In this document: positions 56,343 through 64,000 of the stretch, piece after piece | Numbering within the stretch: the first letter of the stretch is position 1 | How the letters are laid out: each line of letters opens with the position of its first letter | Assembly (NCBI RefSeq): GCF_001427585.1 | Contig: NZ_LMGY01000021.1 | Span: 62,001-126,000, forward strand | Direction: 5' to 3' | Length of the DNA: 64,000 bases | DNA from: Pseudoxanthomonas sp. Root630 | GTDB lineage: Bacteria > Pseudomonadota > Gammaproteobacteria > Xanthomonadales > Xanthomonadaceae | Position numbers and translations under genes: made by a program | Notes under the pieces: generated by a model | The model's database searches: none | Told to the model about the DNA's origin: nothing | The model's input: only the letters and a program-made list of their open reading frames with translations

Positions 56343-59300
56343 ATGGACTTCTCAAGATTCTTCATCGACCGGCCGATCTTCGCCGCCGTGCTGTCGATCG
56401 TGATCTTCGCCGCCGGCCTGATCTCGATCCCGCTGCTGCCGATCGGCGAGTACCCCGAAGTGGTGCCGCCCTCGGTCGTCGTGCGCACGGTGTATCCCGG
56501 CGCCAACCCGAAGGTGATCGCCGAAACCGTCGCCACGCCATTGGAAGAAGCCATCAACGGCGTCGAGGACATGATGTACGTCAAGTCCGTCGCCGGCTCC
56601 GATGGCGTGCTGCAGCTGACCGTGACCTTCAAGCCGGGCACCGATGCCGACGAGGCCGCGGTGCGCGTGCAGAACCGCGTCGCGCAGGCGCAGGCCCGCC
56701 TGCCCGAGGACGTGCGCCGCCAGGGCGTGACCACGCAGAAGCAGTCGCCGGTCTTCCTGATGGTCGTGCACCTGGTGTCGAAGGACGGCAAGTACGACTC
56801 GCTGTACCTGCGCAACTACATGCGCCTGCACGTCAAGGACGAACTGGCGAAGATCCCCGGCGTCGGCGATGCGCAGCTGTTCGGTGGCGGCGACTATGCG
56901 ATGCGCCTGTGGCTGGACCCGGACAAGGTGGCCGCGCGCGGCATGACCGCCGGCGACGTGCTGCGCGCCGTGCGCGAGCAGAACGTGCAGGTCTCGGCGG
57001 GCCAGTTGGGCGCCGAACCCATGCCCAACGGCAGCGACTTCCTGCTGCCGATCAACGCGAAGGGCCGCCTGGAGACCGTCGAGGAATTCGGCGACATCGT
57101 GCTGAAGGCCGGCAATGACGGCGAGATCGTGCGCCTGGCCGACGTGGCCCGCATCGAGCTGGCCGCCGGCGACTACACGCTGCGTGCGCGACTCAACGGG
57201 CAGAACGCCGCGGCCGTGGGCATCTTCCAGGCACCGGGCGCGAATGCGCTGCAGATCCGCGATGCCGTCGTCGCCAAGATGGAGGAGGTACGCAAGACGT
57301 TGCCGCCGGGCGTGGAGATCACCTCGGTGTACGACACCACGGTGTTCGTGCGCGATTCGATCAACTCGGTGGTCACCACGCTGCTGGAAGCCACGCTGCT
57401 GGTGGTGCTGGTGGTGATCCTGTTCCTGCAGACCTGGCGCGCGTCGATCATCCCGCTGCTGGCCGTGCCGGTGTCGGTGGTGGGCACCTTCGCCGTGCTG
57501 TACCTGCTGGGCTATTCGATCAACACATTGACGCTGTTCGGCCTGGTGCTGGCGATCGGCATCGTGGTGGACGACGCCATCGTGGTGGTCGAGAACGTGG
57601 AGCGCCACATCGAACATGGCGCCACGCCGCTGGAAGCGGCGCACCTGGCGATGAAGGAAGTGTCCGGCCCGATCATCGCCATCGCGCTGGTGCTGTGCGC
57701 GGTGTTCGTGCCGATGGCGTTCCTGACCGGCGTGACCGGCCAGTTCTACAAGCAGTTCGCCGTCACCATCGCCATCTCCACCGTGATTTCGGCGATCAAC
57801 TCGCTGACGCTGTCGCCGGCCCTGGCCGCGAAGCTGCTGAAATCGCACGACGCGCCGAAGGACGGCCCGTCGCGCCTGATCGACCGCCTGTTCGGTTGGC
57901 TGTTCCGTCCGTTCAACCGCTTCTTCAACCGCAGCTCGCAGCGCTACGAGGGTGCGGTATCGCGTGCCCTCGGCAAGCGCGGCGCCGTGTTCGCGGTCTA
58001 CATCGTGCTGCTGATCGGCGCCGGCGTGATGTTCAAGGCCGTGCCGGCCGGCTTCATCCCGGTGCAGGACAAGCTGTACCTGATCGCCGGCGTGAAGATG
58101 CCGGAAGGCGCGTCGATCGAACGCACCGACGCCACCCTGAAGAAGATGACCAAGCTGGCGATGGAAGTCGAAGGCGTGCAGGACGAGATCGCCTTCCCCG
58201 GCCTGAACCCGCTGCAGTTCACCAACACGCCGAACAGCGGCGTGGTGTTCTTCAACCTCAAGCCGTTCGGCGAGCGCAAGAACAGCGCCGAACAGATCAC
58301 CGCCGAGCTCAACCAGAAATTCGCCGGTATCGAGGAGGGCTTCACCTTCGCCTTCATGCCGCCGCCGATCCAGGGCCTGGGCAACGGCTCCGGCTGGTCG
58401 CTCTTCATCGAGGACCGCACGCGCCTGGGCTACGGTGAGTTGCAGAACGCGGTGCAGGCGTTCCAGGGCGCGGCCTCGCAGACGCCGGGCCTGGGCTTCC
58501 CGATCAGCAGCTACCAGGCCAACGTGCCGCAGCTGGATGCCGAAGTCGATCGCGTGAAGGCGAAGGCACAGGGCGTGCCGCTGACCGAACTGTTCGACAC
58601 GCTGCAGACCTACCTGGGCTCGGCCTACGTCAACGACTTCAACATGTTCGGCCGCACCTGGCAGGTGATCGCGCAGGCGGACGGCGGCTTCCGCGACCAG
58701 GTCGAGGACATCGCCAACCTGCGCACCCGCAACGCCAACGGCGAGATGGTGCCGATCGGCAGCATGGTGAACGTCAAGCAGACCTACGGCCCGGACCCGG
58801 TGATCCGCTTCAACGGCTATCCCGCCGCCGACCTGCTGGGCGAAGCCGACCCGCGCGTGCTGTCCTCCGGCGAGGCGATGGCCAAGGTCACCGAGCTGGC
58901 GCAGCAGGTGCTGCCGACCGGCATGGGCATCGACTGGAGCGACCTGAGCTACCAGCAGGCGACCCAGGGCAAGGCGGCGCTGGTGGTGTTCCCGCTGGCC
59001 GTACTGCTGGCCTTCCTGGTGCTCGCCGCGCTGTATGAAAGCTGGACGTTGCCGCTGGCGGTGATCCTGATCGTGCCGATGACGCTGCTGTCGGCGCTGG
59101 CCGGCGTGTGGCTGGTGGGTGGCGACAACAATGTGTTCGTGCAGGTGGGCCTGGTGGTGCTGATGGGCCTGGCGTGCAAGAACGCCATCCTGATCGTCGA
59201 GTTCGCCCGCGAGCTGGAACTGCAGGGCAAGGGCATCGTGGAATCCGCCCTGGAAGCCTGCCGTCTGCGCCTGCGCCCCATCATCATGACATCGGTCGCC

Positions 59301-59513
59301 TTCATCGCCGGCACCGTGCCGCTGGTGCTGTCGTCCGGTGCCGGTGCGGAGGTACGCTCGGTCACCGGCATCACGGTGTTCGCCGGCATGCTGGGCGTGA
59401 CCCTGTTCGGCCTGTTCCTGACCCCCGTCTTCTACGTGGCCCTGCGCAAGCTGGCCAACCGTCCGCTGGTTTCCCACGCCCCCGTCGCCGACACGGCGAC
59501 GACACATCACTGA
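56343..59513 (+). CDS. smeW: RND efflux inner-membrane transporter (SmeW-like)
   Basis: 1056 residues, AcrB length. Twelve membrane helices and two periplasmic loops. Proton-relay residues are present: the Asp pair in GIVVDDAIVVVENV and Lys in GLACKNAILIVEFA. The hydrophobe/amphiphile (HAE-1) class predicts multidrug export; S. maltophilia SmeVWX exports chloramphenicol and quinolones. Drug range here is inference. Confidence 0.94.
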   Translation: MDFSRFFIDRPIFAAVLSIVIFAAGLISIPLLPIGEYPEVVPPSVVVRTVYPGANPKVIAETVATPLEEAINGVEDMMYVKSVAGSDGVLQLTVTFKPGTDADEAAVRVQNRVAQAQARLPEDVRRQGVTTQKQSPVFLMVVHLVSKDGKYDSLYLRNYMRLHVKDELAKIPGVGDAQLFGGGDYAMRLWLDPDKVAARGMTAGDVLRAVREQNVQVSAGQLGAEPMPNGSDFLLPINAKGRLETVEEFGDIVLKAGNDGEIVRLADVARIELAAGDYTLRARLNGQNAAAVGIFQAPGANALQIRDAVVAKMEEVRKTLPPGVEITSVYDTTVFVRDSINSVVTTLLEATLLVVLVVILFLQTWRASIIPLLAVPVSVVGTFAVLYLLGYSINTLTLFGLVLAIGIVVDDAIVVVENVERHIEHGATPLEAAHLAMKEVSGPIIAIALVLCAVFVPMAFLTGVTGQFYKQFAVTIAISTVISAINSLTLSPALAAKLLKSHDAPKDGPSRLIDRLFGWLFRPFNRFFNRSSQRYEGAVSRALGKRGAVFAVYIVLLIGAGVMFKAVPAGFIPVQDKLYLIAGVKMPEGASIERTDATLKKMTKLAMEVEGVQDEIAFPGLNPLQFTNTPNSGVVFFNLKPFGERKNSAEQITAELNQKFAGIEEGFTFAFMPPPIQGLGNGSGWSLFIEDRTRLGYGELQNAVQAFQGAASQTPGLGFPISSYQANVPQLDAEVDRVKAKAQGVPLTELFDTLQTYLGSAYVNDFNMFGRTWQVIAQADGGFRDQVEDIANLRTRNANGEMVPIGSMVNVKQTYGPDPVIRFNGYPAADLLGEADPRVLSSGEAMAKVTELAQQVLPTGMGIDWSDLSYQQATQGKAALVVFPLAVLLAFLVLAALYESWTLPLAVILIVPMTLLSALAGVWLVGGDNNVFVQVGLVVLMGLACKNAILIVEFARELELQGKGIVESALEACRLRLRPIIMTSVAFIAGTVPLVLSSGAGAEVRSVTGITVFAGMLGVTLFGLFLTPVFYVALRKLANRPLVSHAPVADTATTHH

Positions 59514-59544
59514 TCCACTTTCCCAACCCCCACGAGGTCATGCC

Positions 59545-60287
<743 letters not shown>

Positions 60288-60294
<7 letters not shown>

Positions 60295-61703
60295 TCCGTC
60301 CGCTCGTCATCGCCGTCGCCTCGGTGGTGCTGGCCGGCTGCGTCACCGTGGGCCCGGACTACGTGGCGCCGCAGACCGCGCCGGCCACGCTGCAGCACGC
60401 GGCAGCCGCCGAATACGTGGCCGACCATCCGGTCGCCACGTGGTGGAGCCAGTTCGACGACCCGGTGCTCGACCAGCTGGTGCGCGAATCGTTGTTGGCC
60501 AACCCCGATGTCCGCATCGCGGTCGCGCGCGTCGACGAAGCGCGCGCGGTGTTCTCCGAACGTCGCTGGGACCTGGCGCCGCACGTGACCGCCGGCGTGG
60601 AAGGCACGCGCACCAAGCAGCCCGTCGAAGGCCAGGGCCGCGTGGAGACCGACAGCTACTCGGCCGGCTTCGACGCCGCCTGGGAACTGGACCTGTTCGG
60701 CCGCGTGCGCCGCAGTGCCGAGGCCGCGCATGCGGACCTGCAGGCGCAGCGCAACGACCTGCAGGCGGCGCAGGTGACCGTGGCCGCGGAAGTGGCGCGC
60801 AACTATTTCGAGTTGCGCGGTACGCAGAAGCGGCTCGACGTCGCACGACGGATCCTGGTCAGCCTGGGCGAGACCCAGCGCCTGACCGAGTCGCGCTTCG
60901 ACCTCGGTGCCGGCAGCCAGCTGGAAGTGCAGAGCAGCCTCGCCCGCGTGAAAGCGGTCGAAGCGGAGGTGCCATCGCTGGAAACCGCCGAAGGCCAGTC
61001 CCGCCATCGACTCGCCGTGCTGGTCGGCAAGCGCCCCGGCGAACTGGATGCATTGCTCGCCCCGCGCGAGGCCCCGGCGTTCGCCAAGGCCCTGCCCATC
61101 GGCGATACCACCGAGCTGCTGCGCCAGCGGCCCGACGTGCGTGCGGCCGAGCGTCGCCTGGCCGCGGCCACGGCGCGCGTCGGCGTCGCCACCGCGGATC
61201 TGTTCCCGCGGGTCAGCCTGCGTGGCTTCGTCGGCTTCCTGTCCGGTGGCTGGGGCAACCTGTTCGACGGCGACAACCGTGCCTGGCAGGCGACGCCCTC
61301 GATCAGCTGGGCCGCGTTCGACATGGGCAGCGTGCGTGCTCGCTTGCGCGCAAGCGAGGCCCAGGCCGACGGCGTGGCCGCGCAGTACGAGAAGACCGTG
61401 CTGGGCGCGCTGGAGGATACGGAAAACGCACTGCTGTCCTATGCCAAGCAACAGGCCCAGCTGAAATTCCGGATGGAACAATCCGTTGCCGCGCGCCGTG
61501 CAGCAGAGCTGGCCGAAGTCCGGTATCGTGCCGGCTCGTCGGACTTCCTCACCTTGCTGGACGCGCAGCGCACGCAGCTGGCCGCGGACGATGCGCTGGC
61601 GCAAGCCGAAGCAGGCGTCAACGTCGGGGTGGTGGCGATCTACAAGTCGTTGGGTGGCTGGGGCGAGCAGGATGTTGCGCCCGCCCTCGCCGCGCAGCCC
61701 TGA
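60288..61703 (+). CDS. smeX: RND outer-membrane efflux channel (SmeX-like)
   Basis: 471 residues. Lipoprotein signal ends VVLAGC (Cys17), followed by the NodT/OprM opening VGPDYVAP. Two OEP repeats give the TolC-type barrel. Last gene of the efflux set; overlapping start with U2 shows coupling. Confidence 0.93.
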
Positions 61704-61786
61704 GCGGACCGTCACGCCGTCTTCCCGACAATCCACCGCATGCCGCGCCCCAGGGCGCGGTCCCTTTTCCCCTCCGAGTGTCATCC

Positions 61787-62371
61787 GTGTCCGCTGCACA
61801 CCGTAACGTCGCAAGCTCCGCTTCAATCCCCACGCCCTTTCTCCCCCGCGCCGCGCTACGCCTGGCGCTGGGCTTGCTGCTGGCAGCGGCCACGGCGCAG
61901 GCCTTCGCCGCCGAGCCGCGCAGCGCGTGGTATGTGCAGGGCGGTGTCGCCGAGGACGCGCAATCGCTGACGGTCGGCATGAGCCGCGACTGGCAGTGGG
62001 AGAAGCAGTACCGCTACGGCCACATCAGCGGCCAGTGGCAGGGCGAAGTCGCGCGCTGGCACAGCGACAGCCAGAACAGCACGCAGCTGGGCGTGACCCC
62101 GGCGCTGCGCTGGCGTCCGAACGGCTGGGACAATGGCTGGTTCGTCGAAGGCGGCATCGGCGTGAACGTCATCTTCCCCAAGTACGACACACGGAAGAAG
62201 GAATTCAGCACCACCTTCAACTTCGGCGACCACATCGCCGTCGGCAAGCGCTTCGGCGCCGACCAGCAGCACGAGTGGTCGCTGCGCTTCCAGCACTTCT
62301 CCAACGGCCGGATCAAGAATCCGAACCCGGGCGAGAACTTCCTGCAGTTCCGGTATACGCAGCGGTTCTGA
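61787..62371 (+). CDS. pagL: Lipid A 3-O-deacylase (PagL/acyloxyacyl hydrolase family)
   Basis: 194 residues from a GTG at 61787 (another GTG at 61778 is possible; no ATG fits). Signal peptide about 1-44 (ALGLLLAAATAQAFAAEP). Beta-barrel outer-membrane enzyme; catalytic His-Ser in FQHFSNGRIKNPN and the terminal FRYTQRF aromatic end support it. It removes the 3-O acyl chain of lipid A. 83 bp after smeX; its link with efflux is unclear. Confidence 0.85.
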   Translation: MSAAHRNVASSASIPTPFLPRAALRLALGLLLAAATAQAFAAEPRSAWYVQGGVAEDAQSLTVGMSRDWQWEKQYRYGHISGQWQGEVARWHSDSQNSTQLGVTPALRWRPNGWDNGWFVEGGIGVNVIFPKYDTRKKEFSTTFNFGDHIAVGKRFGADQQHEWSLRFQHFSNGRIKNPNPGENFLQFRYTQRF

Positions 62372-62398
62372 GCGAGCCCGATCCTGCGGGAGCGACCC

Positions 62399-62514
62399 TG
62401 TAGGAGCGACGTAAGTCGCGACCGCACGCCACGACGGCCGATACCATGGCCGAATGCATGCTTCGGGATTCGGGTGGTTGCGTTCTTTCGGTCGCGACTT
62501 ACGTCGCTCCTACA
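62399..62514 (+). repeat. REP-like inverted pair (GGAGCGACGTAAGTCGCG type)
   Basis: Perfect 26-bp inverted copies at 62399-62424 and 62489-62514 separated by 64 bp, between pagL and the lipocalin gene. One or two bases differ from the pair at 23.4 kb (TAAGT versus TCAGT; TGTAGG versus TGTGGG). A partial unit (GCGGGAGCGACC) precedes it near 62386. Confidence 0.85.
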
Positions 62515-62526
62515 AAGGCAATACCG

Positions 62527-63075
62527 CTACCGCAGCGGCGCCGCCACGATCAATGGCGACAGGTCGTAGCCCATGGCCTCGGCTTTCGCCTTGAGCTGTT
62601 CGAACTGCGTGCGGTCCATCGAGGGCTCGCGCGACAGGATCCACAGGTAGTCGCGATCGGGCTCGCCCACGACGGCCCACTGGTAACCGGGGTCGAGCGC
62701 GATCACCCAGTAGTCGGCCCATACCCACGGCAACCACGACAGCCATTCCGGCGCGAAGCGCACCTCGAGGCGCCCGGGATGTCCCTGCACCGGCCGCGCG
62801 GTGCCCTGCGCCTGGTCGGTACTGCCATCCTTCGTCTTGCAGGCGTTGAGCACGCCGATCTTGCTGGGCGCATCGAGCGAGTAGCGTGCGGTGATGTCGC
62901 CGACGCACTGCTTCTGGAACGACATCGGCAGGTGCGCGATCTCGTACCACTGGCCCGCGTAGCGCGAGATATCGAGCTGGGGCACCGATGTCACGGGTTC
63001 GGCGGCGGACGCACCGGCGCTGCCGAGGGCCAACGAGGCGGCCAGCACGCCGCGCATCACGGAAAGACGGTTCAT
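62527..63075 (-). CDS. blc: Bacterial lipocalin (Blc-like)
   Basis: 182 residues. Signal peptide about 1-26 (GSAGASAAEP); unlike E. coli Blc it shows no lipobox, so it is probably periplasmic. Lipocalin hallmark GQWYEIAHLPMSFQKQC and the third-motif area YLWILSREPSM match. Binds fatty acids or lysophospholipids in relatives. Start at 63075 begins the signal. Confidence 0.9.
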   Translation of the reverse strand: MNRLSVMRGVLAASLALGSAGASAAEPVTSVPQLDISRYAGQWYEIAHLPMSFQKQCVGDITARYSLDAPSKIGVLNACKTKDGSTDQAQGTARPVQGHPGRLEVRFAPEWLSWLPWVWADYWVIALDPGYQWAVVGEPDRDYLWILSREPSMDRTQFEQLKAKAEAMGYDLSPLIVAAPLR

Positions 63076-63196
63076 GGGTTCGCTCCTTGGAACGGATGGA
63101 CAGCCTTGCTGCGCGCGGCGATCCGCGCCCCTCACGAAGGAGCGGGCGCATCCTACGCTGGGATGCGCCCGCTCCGTGCCACACCCTGTCGGGGGA

Positions 63197-63550
63197 TTAC
63201 TTCGAGGCGAGCGTCAGGCCGCTGGCATCGACGCGGGTCACGCCCTTGATCTGCTTGGCGACCGCGATGGCCTTGTCCTTCTGCGCCTGGTTGGCGACGG
63301 CGCCGGTCAGGGTCACCACGCCGTCGACGGTTTCGACCTTGATGTCGAGGCCCGAGACGTTCTCGGTGGCCAACAGGTCGGCCTTCACCTTGGTGGTGAT
63401 CCAGGTATCGCCCACGGGCTGCGAGGAATCGTTCTGCGTGTTCTCCTCGGGCTCGTTCGGCGGGTTGTCCGCAAGCGCATGGCCGGCGGAGAACAGCAGC
63501 GCGGTCGCGAGTGCGGCGGTCAACAACGAACGATGGTTGGCGGTTTTCAT
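63197..63550 (-). CDS. BON domain periplasmic protein (OsmY-like)
   Basis: 117 residues. Signal about 1-27 (AGHALADNPP), short acidic linker, one BON domain (about 48-115, TTKVKADLLATENVSGLDI and VTLTGAVANQAQKDKAI). A strong GGAGGA ribosome site precedes the ATG. Osmotic or envelope stress role by family analogy. Divergent from the oxidoreductase gene. Confidence 0.9.
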   Translation of the reverse strand: MKTANHRSLLTAALATALLFSAGHALADNPPNEPEENTQNDSSQPVGDTWITTKVKADLLATENVSGLDIKVETVDGVVTLTGAVANQAQKDKAIAVAKQIKGVTRVDASGLTLASK

Positions 63551-63722
63551 GGGATTCCTCCTTTTCGTGTTGCGCCGCCAGTGTCCGTGCGCCTCCGTAC
63601 AGCGCACGTGAAAGACACCGCGGCATTCAGTTACGTGTTGCGCGGGGTTCATGCACGTGTACGCGTGATCAACCCGCGCGAAGCGCCTAAGATGGCCGTA
63701 CCTTTTCTCCGCACGCATCCGC

Positions 63723-64000
63723 ATGAGCGCTCCCCTTCGCGTTGCCCTGGTCGGCTACGGCTTCGTCGGCAAGGTGTTCCATGCGCCCTTGATCCAGGCG
63801 ACGCCCGGCTTCGCCCTGCATACCGTCGTCTCGCGCGATGCCGGCAAGGTGCAGGCGGACTGGCCTGACGTACAGGTCATCGGCGACGCCGATGCGGCGT
63901 TCGCCGATCCTGCCGTCGACGCGGTAGTGATCGCATCGCCCAATGCATCGCACGCGCCGCTGGCGATCGCCGCGCTCGGCCATGGCAAGCACGTGGTGGT
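63723..64000 (+). CDS. Gfo/Idh/MocA family oxidoreductase (3' end cut by window)
   Basis: Only the first 92 residues are seen: a Rossmann fold with VALVGYGFVGKVFHAPLI, VVSRD and VDAVVIASPNASHAPLA, typical of Gfo/Idh/MocA enzymes (YdgJ-like). It oxidises or reduces a sugar or cyclitol derivative; substrate unknown. TAAGAT near 63688 may be its -10. Confidence 0.88.
   Translation, partial: MSAPLRVALVGYGFVGKVFHAPLIQATPGFALHTVVSRDAGKVQADWPDVQVIGDADAAFADPAVDAVVIASPNASHAPLAIAALGHGKHVV

Noticed and set aside
56352-59510. 1052-residue frame antisense to the RND pump
   Set aside because: His/Gln/Arg-rich composition typical of the complement of a GC-rich gene; the opposite strand encodes a complete AcrB-type pump.

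Overview
The window is about 68-70% GC, densely coded, and reads as chromosome of a Lysobacteraceae (Xanthomonadaceae) gammaproteobacterium. A Pseudoxanthomonas, Stenotrophomonas or Lysobacter relative fits best. Pointers are the rph-rdgB-hemW and yicC-gmk-rpoZ-spoT-ridA blocks, the pepP-UPF0149 / zapA-ssrS-ygfA-EVE-rpiA block, the PPi-dependent phosphofructokinase near a proton pyrophosphatase, REP-like elements built on GGAGCGACGT, and an RND locus with the gene order of Stenotrophomonas smeU1-V-W-U2-X. Species is not resolved from this sequence. No rRNA, tRNA, CRISPR array or insertion sequence was recognised.

Layout. 1-3.2 kb: a cut-off diheme cytochrome lipoprotein and a parallel beta-helix lipoprotein (a known SO2930/SO2929-type pair), divergent from an AraC-type regulator. 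3.2-8 kb: leftward yicC-gmk-rpoZ-spoT-ridA (RNA decay, GMP synthesis, RNA polymerase omega, ppGpp). 8-11 kb: rightward rph, a VOC protein, rdgB, hemW. 11-17 kb: a large DUF1631 protein coupled to a PilZ protein, pepQ, and small VOC/YCII/GFA proteins. 17-21.2 kb: leftward UPF0149-pepP and a rightward PAS-GGDEF-EAL protein. 21.3-24.2 kb: a TIGR02449-type coiled coil, zapA, 6S RNA, ygfA, an EVE protein and rpiA. 24.2-33.3 kb: a small HTH repressor facing an unknown gene, a DUF192 lipoprotein, a SirB1-type protein, rubredoxin, thiE, hemL, a HAD hydrolase, a DJ-1/PfpI protein and a two-component system. 33.3-42.4 kb: argD, small enzymes, a RIO-like kinase divergent from a DedA-PAP2-LssY_C fusion, a LON-domain protein, mpl and adk. 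42.4-51.6 kb: PPi-PFK, then a decayed NTF2-like gene and a three-gene cassette (lipoprotein, DUF2235-type lipase-like protein, membrane coiled-coil protein), then a proton pyrophosphatase with an OmpA-like tail. 51.7-52.3 kb: about 3.7 copies of a 150-bp tandem repeat. 52.3-61.7 kb: a LysR regulator divergent from an SmeU1-V-W-U2-X-type efflux operon preceded by two small coupled frames. 61.8-64 kb: PagL, lipocalin, a BON protein and a cut-off Gfo/Idh/MocA oxidoreductase.

Points of most interest. (1) The 45.1-47.8 kb cassette looks like a candidate antibacterial lipase/immunity module lying between the two pyrophosphate-metabolism genes. (2) The efflux operon carries two small unrecognised frames joined by ATGA overlaps and an imperfect 35-bp dyad as probable LysR operator. 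(3) The DedA-PAP2 fusion has lost the histidine of the PSGH motif, and it and the adjacent kinase both appear to have leaderless promoters. (4) The proton pyrophosphatase carries an extra OmpA-like domain. (5) A clear -35/-10 promoter has a GAACA-N5-TGTTC palindrome exactly in its spacer, next to a small repressor gene.
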